Assembly (NCBI GenBank): GCA_023634235.1
Contig: JAMKCF010000019.1
Location: 12,479,684 to 12,543,683, forward strand
DNA length: 64,000 nucleotides
Reading direction: 5' to 3'
From: Pisaster brevispinus
Lineage: Eukaryota > Echinodermata > Asteroidea > Forcipulatida > Asteriidae
Shown: positions 26,810-37,547 of the stretch, in pieces
How positions within the stretch are numbered: position 1 is the stretch's first letter
How the letters are laid out: every line of letters begins with the position of its first letter
Made by a program: the position numbers and the translations under genes
The notes under the pieces: generated by a model
Told to the model about the DNA's origin: nothing
Databases searched by the model: none
What the model saw: the letters and a program-made list of their open reading frames with translations, nothing else

Positions 26810-26841
26810 TGATCTACAACGAGGGTCATCTTTGTAGATCA
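26810..26841. other. Hairpin at the right edge of the satellite array
   Basis: TGATCTACAA (26810-26819) and TTGTAGATCA (26832-26841) are perfect 10-bp inverted arms separated by 12 nt. The left arm straddles the last satellite base at 26813. Its GATCTACAACGAGG stretch is identical to a segment found elsewhere in variant units (for example 6006-6019), so the junction looks like a jump within the unit followed by a fold-back. Confidence 0.75.
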
Positions 26842-29095
26842 GCCATTTGCCATTTTTACTAATACCCTAGAAACACCCCCCCCCCGTTAGAAAAAAAATC
26901 AGCTTTCTTTAAAACCGACTCGCTGCCAGTATTCTTTAGGCACTCCTCCAATTGTAAGGCCAAATAGGACCTTTTTAAGCCTCAATTTATCAAAATCCCC
27001 ATAAAGATGAAACACACAACCCCTAGGTTGTGATAGATTCTTGCCCTTACACATTCTATTAACTGCACGACCCCAAGAAGCTACTAATTAAAAAGATTCT
27101 GTGGGTATACAAATTATGATAATTAGCTTGGCGCATGGATTTTGGTGTGGTGCGCCCTTAAAATTTACTCTGCCGCCCTCTTCTGGCTAGACTTGGGACC
27201 AACCAACTATCGAATCTGAAACCCCGCTCATAATGTCATGAATGTTTACCGTAAAGTTACGACGTACACACGGCGACAGAGACTGACACTTACGGCGACA
27301 ACAGCGACACTTTATATGTGTTTACATGGTATGTACATTTTTTTTTTTTTACGCCAAATTCTGTTCGTTGCCTCACCTTGCCACTTAGCTTATGTTGGAT
27401 TTCTGGGCACATTATTTCTCGACCTCTCTGCTGTGCACCCACCGTCCACATCGTATCCTTGGCCCCTGCACCATTTGTAATCCTATTCTTTTGAATGTCA
27501 AATGTTCAATCTGCCACGTTCTCGATCATGAGACTTACCCATCGAATAGACCCATGCCAGAGATAGGCGGTATTTGCTTTTTTTTTATCAAACCTAAACT
27601 ACAAATGTTGTATCAATGGAAAGCTTGTTTTAAGACAGGTTCTCATTGGTGCTTATTTTATATCACAGCGTCATAGCTTAAAGATATAATGGAGTAATGC
27701 CATTTTAAATATGAAAGGTGCCTGACTGCCTGTAAATGTTTCTCTTCATGTTGTTGATGCAACACTCAGTCCTGCAAGTAATCCAACGTTGACAAATTGC
27801 ACTACCTCCGAGTTGCAAAACACTGCAACTCTTGCATTCGAACACAAAGAGGGAATTGAAACAGGCTTTGTTAGAATGGTGCAAATCAAAGAAAAATCTG
27901 TGCGTTTTAAGAAATAAACATTCTGAGTTAAGAAAAATAAATTCTACATATTGACTATATTTAATTATTTTTTAGTTTAAAAAGTACAAACATAAAAAAA
28001 ATATATACTTTTTAAAAGTTAGGTTTATAAATGCATTGACTTACAGTCCACTCATTAACAAAAACTGAACATAAATATTTTAAAAAGTAATACAAAATAT
28101 GTGGCAAAAAAAACCCAACCTTTAGAAAGGCCGAGGTTAATCGATGGATATTTTTCAGATTGGAGTATTAGCTCCGCCCCCAGGTGACAACCCCTCCCAC
28201 ACCCGCCCATCCCTAACAACCCAACTATCATAAAACAAGAATAAAAATGTTTCATGGTAACCACAGACCATAAGGTCATCAGCATTAACAATAGTATACC
28301 TTATTTTCAACATAAAAACCATTTTTCTACTTTTACGCCGGAAGTTGCATTATTGTGATACTGGTTGCAAAATAATGCAACTTTGTATTGTTTTTCACTT
28401 TGTGCAAACTGGAATGGTCAGGGCTTCATTTTGGGTGACATTCTGCTTGACTTGTATTAATACTAGGACTGGGAACTCCTGCGTGTAGCCATTTCTCGCT
28501 ATCTTTAAAAAAGCACTGAACATGTCATTCTTGACTAAAAGTGTCCAAGTTGTCCATTTATGGTAGTGTCAGAAGGTGTCTCAAATTCCTTCACTATGTA
28601 AACTCATCTTTTATTTTGAGAAGAAAAGTACCTATTTTCCGATTCAAATTTGATAAGGTCTGCCGATGGTAAAATGTATGTCTGTGTTATAAGGTCAAAG
28701 GGTACTTGCAGTAGAGGCAATTTAGAGCAGCAACTTCCATCGGCATAGTGAAGAGAGCGGGCTTCATAAGTAGTTCATCAGTAGTATGCGCCAAATTCAA
28801 TGGCAATGGCATATTTCGCAAAATATGAAGCTTCTTTTTTTCTTTTTATAAGGGTTTACAATGAAAAATACACCTTTTTTCACTTAAAAAACATCTCAGT
28901 AAGAGAATTGAGCAGGGAACTATTGAACAAATGTGAAGTTTGCAACCAGGGGTCAAATCCTCATCTTTCTGGTTGCTGCACCATCTGCTCTGATAAAGAT
29001 TTCAGTTATTGTGGGGAGAGTCTTCTTGAAACAATTATACTCAAGGCAAGCAGACAATCTGTTTTAAATTGACTGAAAGTGGAAATTGTGTACAA
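26842..29095. other. AT-rich non-coding stretch
   Basis: No gene recognised. It contains a C run near 26876, a T run near 27338 and A/T-rich low-complexity DNA around 27950-28120. Short open frames (for example 27238-27480 and 28800-29072) have low-complexity composition, no recognisable domain and no supporting splice context. Confidence 0.6.
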
Positions 29096-29244
29096 ATGCT
29101 TGAATCATCTATTGTTGCATTTATACAATCTCCTAGTCGGTCTCAGACTCCCAGGGCAGATGCTGAAGACTCTACCAGTGAAGGTCCAAAGACACTACAA
29201 GGAGAGTTGGAGATGGACAAGAAACAGGAAGCTCACTATGAGAG
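29096..29244 (+). pseudogene. Exon-like fragment, possible part of a decayed gene
   Basis: A frame opening with ATG at 29096 runs to a strong donor, GAGAG/GTAAGG, at 29244/29245. Its second half has hydrophilic, protein-like composition (ADAEDSTSEGPKTLQGELEM). A weaker acceptor, CTCCTAG, at 29130-29136 would make it an internal exon starting at 29137 in the same frame. The exon ends in phase 2, whereas the next candidate at 32379 wants phase 0, so the two do not join directly. Either an exon between them is missed or the gene is broken. No family recognised. Confidence 0.35.
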
Positions 29245-32200
29245 GTAAGGAATAGTCTGGATGTGCTGTGAACATTTATTTTTAGTTAACATCTCTTATT
29301 ACAGATTTACATGGTATACTTTTTCAGAACACCTTCATTAAATTTGTTGTTGTTGAGAACATGGAAGTAAAGACAATAAATGCTCATATTTTGCACTGGG
29401 ATTTACCTGTTCTTATTTGAGACAATTGAAGAAAAGCCCTCTTTGGTTACTGTGACTCAGCCAATCAGCCATGGCTGTATAAGTCATGGCAGGCTGGAAT
29501 CTCACACTTACCTTCACGCTGAGAATAAAGACAAACAATTATTTGACCAACACATTGGATTTAATTTTTACAGTTCGGTTTTATAGTTTGCTAATTATAA
29601 GCTAAAATATTATGTCTGTCTCACCCCCTCAAAAAAAGCACCGAAACACAAAATGTTTTTACTGTACAAAAGAATGACTTGAAGATAGAGATGAACAAAC
29701 TAAATAAAAGTAACAATTTAAGGATAATACGCATTTCCTTTTGGATTTCTTGTAAAACATTTTTCCATTTCCTTATTGTTAGATCTTTCTTTTTAAATAA
29801 GAAACTCATTCAACTTGTTTACTAAATATATTTATGCATTTGAAACTTATCAGAATAATTTGTTTTAGTGTATTATTTTTATTTCTATTCACACATTTTG
29901 CCCTGTATTGACCTCTTTCACCAACGTTACACTCAGCTATTGTCTTCTACACTCAACATTTAGGAAGTCAAATTGTGTGTAAATGCTGCATTACCTAAAA
30001 TATTCACCTCACTGTAGAACACAAGGAAACATTGACACCCAGTGTTTAAGGTAGGATTCAAAAAGTGGGAGTGTAAATTGAAAACTTAATAGGGAATTCA
30101 ATTTGTTTCACCGAAAAACCACACTGTGTGCAAACTGCAAGAGCAGCGCGCAAATTCTTTAAAATTATCTTGAAAAAGTAACTTTCTTTTTCAATTGTTT
30201 TAAGGCCCATCGGGAAGCTTAATATTTACTGATTGTATATTGTCTCATTCTTGATGTTTTATTAGCCTTAATACAAGGCTGTATGTAGTACAGAATTCCA
30301 CAGCCTTCATTACACTGTGCAACTATTTGTTACTTGACTGTACCGAGTTGAAGTCTAGCCAAGCTTTTTACATGAATATGGATATTATGTACAGCCAATC
30401 ACAGTGTGCTGATAGGTGGACCTTGGACCCTGTGGATACTCTGCATAAACATGTGGTTTTCTGTTTAGGTCGGTGCATGGATTCCTGTGTGTGGTGATGT
30501 GGTGAATGATGGCAAAAAAAGCATCAAATCTACAACAATTGCGGCCATGTCAAATGTCAAATGTAGAAAAAATGTTCCGTGTTTCTATGGATACGCTATG
30601 GAGGCTTTGTCTTAAGATTACTGCATCGAATGAATGACATACCGGAATGACATTGACCTCAAAGTCTTGGTGTCAGACCCACACATAGTACTGGGACTCA
30701 CTGACATACAATAGGTTATAGAGGTTTGGTAAGGCTACGGATACATCAACACTTTGTGTGTTCACATGATGCCTAACCGTGGCATCCGTGTTTTCCATGC
30801 ACGCTGACTACGGATACGGGAGCTCATACACGAACGTTATAAACGGATACCGTTTTGCTGGTTTTGGTTGTATTTTTGCTCTTGATTAAAAACATTTCCC
30901 CGTAGTGCTTTTAAAGGTGTCATTCATGACATACATTGTAGATAGTAATGTGTACTTGCTGGAAACTTTCTTGACACACGTTTAACGCGGTGGTTTGAAA
31001 ACGTACTGTTACTGCTATTCAATCAAATTTTCCTATGCAAAAAGAAAAATGTTTTTTTGGATTTGTTTTGCTTGCAAAACCTATGCCAACATGTGTGTAT
31101 ACTTTGGCCTAGGCCTGACATATAACTCTGTGATTGGAAAACAAAGTTCTGATGTGCATCCAACGTGAACTGATGCTGTTATCGTACCTGTATCTATACA
31201 GGTACGATTACAAAATCTCTCAATTAATCGTTTGCTTTGGTTATAATGAACAAGGGTTACAGAACAAAAAGTCTGGGTGTTATCTAGTCTCTCAAGATTG
31301 GTTGATTTATGCCATTTTTGAGGTGTAATAAAGCATAATGTAAAATAACAGATTGGTTTAAAGTTTTACACAATCAACAATGGCAAACTATCCAAATATT
31401 TGGTGCTGTTTTATCATTTCTGCATTTTCAAGGGACAAAGGTTTGCTAGAAAACAGCAATAGTTATTTATCTTTTGGAGTAAAGCAATGATGATACAGAA
31501 ATACATGGTGTGTGAAGAATGAATAGACTGTACAAGTCTGGCATGTATCTGAACAATTTGGGGATCCTTTGGTTCTCTCATATATGAAGGAAACAAAAGC
31601 ACACTTTGGTACGGGTCCCAGTGTTTGAATATTTGCTGCCTTATGGAGACTGAAAACAGAGGTCTCCACAAAGGAGTTCTAAAGAGAGGGATTTCCACAA
31701 GGAATTTTGTGTATAAAGTCTATGAGAGGATGTGAAGTACAGGGACAAAGGAAAAAAAAAGAGTTCTCCACAGTGTTGGACTATGGATGAGACTTACACA
31801 GTCTATAATAATTCCCATATTGTTCTTATTGTTTAGTTGCTGAGAGTGAGGGTATGACTATCATGCTGCAGTCAGCTGACCATTTGACTGTGAAGAAGCA
31901 GTAACAGCTTCAGATGTAAAACATGGAGTGAGACTGAGATTTGTGCATCCTAAGGAAACTAAGGTATTCCAGAGACAGAGTCTTGTGAAGCTATGGGATC
32001 GTGTCCCATTCACATTTCCGTCAGACATTTTGTTTTTAGAGACTATTAGACACAAATATCTGCTTTGACACTGAAGAGTTTTTGTTGCACACTGTGCTGT
32101 TGGTTGTTTCCAAGTTGCCTGTAAATAATGCAGTGTGGAATAAGGGTTCTGAAGCTGATCTATGATCCCAATGGCCCAATGGCGTTCCATCTTCATTTCC

Positions 32201-32378
32201 CACCTTAATCAATTGTCTTGAATATTCAGTATACTCAACCCAGGGTTCTCACTTGAAGCTACCCCAAGCAGGGAGTTTTCCCAGGGCTAGATATAAACTT
32301 TAAGAGTTCAACCACATTCTTTATCAGTAAATCAATGGAGTATGAGACCAGACATAGTTTGAATTGTTTTCTCAACAG
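29245..32378. other. AT-rich non-coding stretch, possible intron
   Basis: No gene or recognisable element apart from a 28-bp near-perfect palindrome at 31181-31208. The small open frames here (such as 31134-31328 and the minus-strand frames at 31414-31698 and 31861-32196) have no domain, no splice context and no codon pattern that stands out. Confidence 0.5.
31181..31208. other. 28-bp near-perfect palindrome
   Basis: ATCGTACCTGTAT (31181-31193) and ATACAGGTACGAT (31196-31208) are perfect 13-bp inverted arms around a 2-nt centre. Confidence 0.85.
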
Positions 32379-32465
32379 ATTGAGATGGAGGAAGAAGATC
32401 TAGCTGAGATCAGAGGCTGACATGATACCGTGATGCAAGAAATAACATTAATAGATGAGAAACAG
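32379..32465 (+). pseudogene. Exon-like block with an internal stop
   Basis: Preceded by a good acceptor (TTGTTTTCTCAACAG, ending 32378) and followed by a strong donor (CAG/GTAAGAG at 32465/32466). The block is 87 bp, 29 codons, in phase 0. It reads IEMEEEDLAEIRG, a TGA stop, then HDTVMQEITLIDEKQ; the acidic, helix-like composition looks like real protein. The TGA could be a decayed CGA codon. Its end phase (0) matches the start phase of the block at 39689. Best read as an exon of a decayed gene; a sequence error in the TGA is an alternative. No family recognised. Confidence 0.45.
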
Positions 32466-32517
32466 GTAAGAGGTCAATTCTTATAAGGCTGGTAAATTTC
32501 TGGTCTTTGAAGAGTAA

Positions 32518-32700
32518 GTCCTGGTTGATCGAGTGGTCTGATGCACTGGACTCAAGTTCTCATGATGTCAATATTCTGGATTACAAGTCCTGGTATTTGA
32601 ATTTATTGTTCTTGAGTCTTCAAAGGCCTTGTTCAAAGCATGCTCATTTAGCTAAACTATAATCTGTCTCTATTGCTCTATTTCCTAACAACCAGTAAAA
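32518..32700 (+). repeat. Degraded tRNA-derived SINE fragment
   Basis: TGATCGAGTGG near 32527 resembles a pol III A box, and a worn B-box-like GGATTACAAGTCC follows near 32578. The spacing suits a tRNA-Ser/Leu-like SINE head. The remaining sequence to about 32700 may be SINE body. Too degraded to assign a family. Confidence 0.45.
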
Positions 32701-32834
32701 CAGTCCATTGAAATTCAAGGACATTAATTTCATTATTGCAAAATGAAACAGAGGTCATATCTTTTTTTCAGGTTTTCTTTGTTGATTTATTAAATATATT
32801 TTACACATAATTTGGGATTGATCAAAGCAAAGGG

Positions 32835-32908
32835 ACTAAGGATTTGAAACAACGACCTCTTGTTAAACATGCTGGTGCTCTAGCCACTGAGCTATATCTA
32901 GCCCTATG
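32835..32908 (-). repeat. tRNA-like sequence (SINE head or pseudo-tRNA)
   Basis: On the minus strand this reads as a tRNA-like sequence with an A-box region ATAGCTCAGTGGCTAGAGC and a B-box region GGTCGTTGTTTCAAATCC, followed by a 3' end with partial complementarity to the 5' end. It lies directly before the 57-bp array, whose units are variants of its 5' half. It is probably the ancestor, or a surviving full copy, of the sequence that was amplified. It is unlikely to be a working tRNA gene because the anticodon arm is not convincing. Confidence 0.6.
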
Positions 32909-34390
32909 GCTAAACCTCCAGGTTTAACATTTCATCGCTCTACCCAATGAGCTATCTAGCCATATGGCTAGACCTCCGGTTCAAAAAGCTGGTGCACTAC
33001 TAACTGAGCTATCTGGCCCTATGGCTAGACCTTCAGTTTAATCTGCCGGTGCCCTACCAACTGAGCTGTCTTGCCCTATGGCTAAACCTTCAGTTTAACC
33101 TGCCAGTGCCCTACCAACTGAGCTGTCTAGCCCTATGGCTAGACCTTCAGTTTAACCTGCCGGTGCCCTACCAACTGAGCTGTCTAGCCCTATGGCTAGA
33201 CCTTCAGTTTAACCTGCCGGTGCCCTACCAACTGAGCTGTCTAGCCCTATGGCTAAACCTTCAGTTTAACCTGCCGGTGCCCTACCAACTGAGCTGTCTA
33301 GCCCTATGGCTAGACCTTCAGTTTAACCTGCCGGTGCCCTACCAACTGAGCTGTCTAGCCCTATGGCTAGACCTTCAGTTTAACCTGCCGGTGCCCTACC
33401 AACTGAGCTGTCTAGCCCTATGGCTAGACCTTCAGTTTAACCTGCCGGTGCCCTACCAACTGAGCTGTCTAGCCCTATGGCTAAACCTTCAGTTTAACCT
33501 GCCGGTGCCCTACCAACTGAGCTGTCTAGCCCTATGGCTAGACCTTCAGTTTAACCTGCCGGTGCCCTACCAACTGAGCTGTCTAGCCCTATGGCTAGAC
33601 CTTCAGTTTAACCTGCCGGTGCCCTACCAACTGAGCTGTCTAGCCCTATGGCTAGACCTTCAGTTTAACATTTCATCGCTCTACCCAATGAGCTATCTAG
33701 CCATATGGCTAGACCTCCGGTTCAAAAAGCTGGTGCACTACTAACTGAGCTATCTGGCCCTATGGCTAGACCTTCAGTTTAATCTGCCGGTGCCCTACCA
33801 ACTGAGCTGTCTTGCCCTATGGCTAAACCTTCAGTTTAACCTGCCAGTGCCCTACCAACTGAGCTGTCTAGCCCTATGGCTAGACCTTCAGTTTAACCTG
33901 CCGGTGCCCTACCAACTGAGCTGTCTAGCCCTATGGCTAGACCTTCAGTTTAACCTGCCGGTGCCCTACCAACTGAGCTGTCTAGCCCTATGGCTAAACC
34001 TTCAGTTTAACCTGCCGGTGCCCTACCAACTGAGCTGTCTAGCCCTATGGCTAGACCTTCAGTTTAACCTGCCGGTGCCCTACCAACTGAGCTGTCTAGC
34101 CCTATGGCTAGACCTTCAGTTTAACCTGCCGGTGCCCTACCAACTGAGCTGTCTAGCCCTATGGCTAGACCTTCAGTTTAACCTGCCGGTGCCCTACCAA
34201 CTGAACTGTCTAGCCCTATGGCTAAACCTTCAGTTTAACCTGCCGGTGCCCTACCAACTGAGCTGTCTAGCCCTATGGCTAGACCTTCAGTTTAACCTGC
34301 CGGTGCCCTACCAACTGAGCTGTCTAGCCCTATGGCTAAACCTTCAGTTTAATCTGCCGGTGCCCTACCAACTGAGCTCTCTAGCCATAG
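32909..34390 (-). repeat. 57-bp minisatellite derived from a tRNA 5' half
   Basis: About 24 to 25 copies of a 57-bp unit. The first few (to about 33030) are degenerate; later ones are nearly identical. Read on the minus strand, each unit carries an A-box-like CAGCTCAGTTGGTAGGGC, the D-arm part of a tRNA. Each also has the 7-bp hairpin TCTAGCC-CTAT-GGCTAGA, broken in units that read GGCTAAA. A 741-bp block (13 units) including the degenerate leader is repeated: 32923 onward matches 33664 onward. Because 57 is a multiple of 3, long frames of 231 and 202 codons with a 19-residue period are open on the plus strand, but these follow from the repeat and are not evidence of a gene. Confidence 0.9.
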
Positions 34391-34569
34391 CTAGATAACT
34401 CAGTTTAGGACATTTATATATTATGTTTTTATGCGGGCTATCATGTTTGTCCTTTTTTCTGGCTTGATTATCCAAATGATAAATCTTACAATCAATAGGA
34501 TTGAAGTAATTTTAGTAGAGCTCCTCTTCCTTTTAAACACGACTCGATAGCAAAGAACTTGCTGTTTGC

Positions 34570-37547
34570 TACCAGTCCAAGAGATACAACCCTAACCCAA
34601 TCACAACATTATAGTTAAGTGTGATGCCTCAACATCACTCATCCAAGTCACTACTAGTCCAAGAGGAACACCCTAACCCAATCACAACATTATAGTAAAG
34701 TGTCATGCCTCAACATCACTCATCCAAGTCACTACTAGTCCAAGAGGAACACCCTAACCCAATCACAACATTATAGTTAAGTGTCATGCCTCAACATCAC
34801 TCATCCAAGTCACTACTAGTCCAAGAGGAACACCCTAACCCAATCACAACATTATAGTTAAGTGTCATGCCTCAACATCACTCATCCAAATCACTACTAG
34901 TCCAAGAGGAACACCCTAACCCAATCACACCATTATAGTTAAGTGTCATGCCTCAACATCACTCATCCAAGTCACTACTAGTCCAAGAGGAACACCCTAA
35001 CCCAATCACAACATTATAGTTAAGTGTCATGCCTCAACATCACTCATCCAAGTCACTACTAGTCCAAGAGGAACACCCTAACCCAATCACAACATTATAG
35101 TTAAGTGTCATGCCTCAACATCACTCATCCAAGTCACTACTAGTCCAAGAGCAACACCCTAACCCAATCACAACATTATAGTTAAGTGTCATGCCTCAAC
35201 ATCACTCATCCAAGTCACTACTAGTCCAAGAGGAACACCCTAACCCAATCACAACATTATAGTTAAGTGTCATGCCCCAACATCATTCATCCAAGTCACT
35301 ACTAGTCCAAGAGGAACACCCTAACCCAATCACAACATTATAGTTAAGTGTCATGCCTCAACATCACTCATCCAAGTCACTACTAGTCCAATAGGAACAC
35401 CCTAACCAAATCACAACATTATAGTTAAGTGTCATGCCTCAACATCACTCATCCAAGTCACTACTAGTCCAAGAGGAACACCCTAACCCAATCACAACAT
35501 TATAGTTAAGTGTCATGCCTCAACATCACTCATCCAAGTCACTACTAGTCCAAGAGAAGCACCCTAACCCAATCACAACATTATAGTTAAGTGTCATGCC
35601 TCAACATCACTCATCCAAGTCACTACTAGTCCAAGAGGAACACCCTAACCCAATCACAACATTATAGTTAAGTGTCATGCCCCAACATCATTCATCCAAG
35701 TCACTACTAGTCCAAGAGGAACACCCTAACCCAATCACAGCATTATAGTTAAGTGTCATGCCTCAACATCACTCATCCAAATCACTACTAGTCCAAGAGG
35801 AACACCCTAACCCAATCACAACATTATAGTTATGTGTCATGCCTCAACATCACTCATCCAAGTCACTACTAGTCCAAAAGGAACACCCTAACCCAATCAC
35901 AACATTATAGTTATGTGTCATGCCTCAACATCACTCATCCAAGTCACTACTAGTCCAAGAGGAACACCCTAACCCAATCACAACATTATAGTTAAGTGTC
36001 ATGCCCCAACATCATTCATCCAAGTCACTACTAGTCCAAGAGGAACACCCTAACCCAATCACAACATTATAGTTAAGTGTCATGCCTCAACATCACTCAT
36101 CCAAGTCACTACTAGTCCAAGAGGAACACCCTAACCCAATCACAACATTATAGTTATGTGTCATGCCTCAACATCACTCATCCAAGTCACTACTAGTCCA
36201 AGAGGAACACCCTAACCCAATCACAACATTATAGTTATGTGTCATGCCTCAACATCACTCATCCAAGTCACTACTAGTCCAAGAGGAACACCCTAACCCA
36301 ATCACAACATTATAGTTATGTGTCATGCCTCAACATCACTCATCCAAGTCACTACTAGTCCAAAAGGAACACCCTAACCCAATCACAACATTATAGTTAT
36401 GTGTCATGCCTCAACATCACTCATCCAAGTCACTACTAGTCCAAGAGGAACACCCTAACCCAATCACAACATTATAGTTAAGTGTGATGCCTCAACATCA
36501 CTCATCCAAGTCACTACTAGTCCAAGAGGAACACCCTAACCCAATCACAACATTATAGTTAAGTGTCATGCCTCAACATCACTCATCCAAGTCACTACTA
36601 GTCCAAGAGGAACACCCTAACCCAATCACAACATTATAGTTAAGTGTCATGCCTCAACATCACTCATCCAAGTCACTACTAGTCCAAGAGATACAACCCT
36701 AACCAAATCACAACATTATAGTTAAGTGTCATGCCTCAACATCACTCATCCAAGTCACTACTAGTCCAAGAGGAACACCCTAACCCAATCACAACATTGT
36801 AGTTAAGTGTCATGCCTCAACATCATTCATCCAAGTCACTACTAGTCCAAAAGGAACACCCTAACCAAATCGCAACATTATAGTTAAGTGTCATGCCTCA
36901 ACATCACTCATCCAAGTCACTACTAGTCCAAGAGGAACACCCTAACCCAATCACAACATTATAGTTAAGTGTCATGCCTCAACATCACTCATCCAAGTCA
37001 CTACTAGTCCAAGAGGAACACCCTAACCAAATCACAACATTATAGTTAAGTGTCATGCCTCAACATCACTCATCCAAGTCACTACTAGTCCAAGAGGAAC
37101 ACCCTAACCCAATCACAACATTATAGTTAAGTGTCATGCCTCAACATCACTCATCCAAGTCACTACTAGTCCAAGAGGAACACCCTAACCCAATCACAAC
37201 ATTATAGTTAAGTGTCATGCCTCAACATCACTCATCCAAGTCACTACTAGTCCAAGAGGAACACCCTAACCCAATCACAACATTATAGTTAAGTGTCATG
37301 CCTCAACATCATTCATCCAAGTCACTACTAGTCCAAGAGGAACACCCTAACTCAATCACAACATTATAGTTAAGTGTCATGCCTCAACATCACTCATCCA
37401 AGTCACTACTAGTCCAAGAGGAACACCCTAACCCAATCACAACATTGTAGTTAAGTGTCATGCCTCAACATCACTCATCCAAGTCACTACTAGTCCAAGA
37501 GGAACACCCTAACCCAATCACAACATTATAGTTAAGTGTCATGCCTC
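34570..37547. repeat. 81-bp minisatellite, about 37 copies
   Basis: Landmarks recur every 81 bp (for example AAGAGGAACACC at 34661 and 34742). Every unit contains CCCTAACCC, a telomere-like hexamer and a half. Variants such as GTTATGTGTC (about 35.8-36.4 kb) and CATGCCCCAACATCATTC (about 35271, 35676, 36000, spaced by 5 and 4 units) are shared between groups of copies, pointing to block duplication. The array starts about 180 bp after the 57-bp array and stops abruptly within GCCTC at 37547. No reading frame stays open across units. Confidence 0.95.

Larger units (their letters stand above)
1..26824 (+). repeat. 471-bp satellite array, about 57 head-to-tail copies
   Basis: A strictly regular tandem array: landmark sites such as the conserved ATG at 339, 810, 1281 and so on to 26715 recur every 471 bp without indels. 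The window opens inside a unit, so the array extends further left. The last unit breaks off at 26813, followed by a short scrap resembling the segment after GGATC in variant units. Each unit contains one GGATCC, one GAATTC and one CTGCAG site, a GC-rich stem-loop and consensus splice signals. Copies differ by only a few substitutions. Those between 0 and 9 kb and 9 and 16 kb carry shared variants, while those from about 15.9 to 26.8 kb are almost identical. The array is more GC-rich than its AT-rich flank. Function is unknown; it could be a satellite or a tandem family of a small spliced gene. Confidence 0.98.

Noticed and set aside
1..26824. 5S rRNA, snRNA or spliced-leader gene cluster
   Set aside because: The unit does not contain recognisable 5S sequence, and I found no Sm site or snRNA-like layout despite the donor-like GTGAG.
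33049..34398. Frames of 231 and 202 codons with a 19-residue repeat
   Set aside because: They exist because 57 is a multiple of 3 and the unit lacks stops in that frame. No splice context or sign of a true start; the unit is explained by a tRNA 5' half on the other strand.
32909..37547. CRISPR array
   Set aside because: Units are contiguous near-identical repeats with no unique spacers, in a eukaryotic context.
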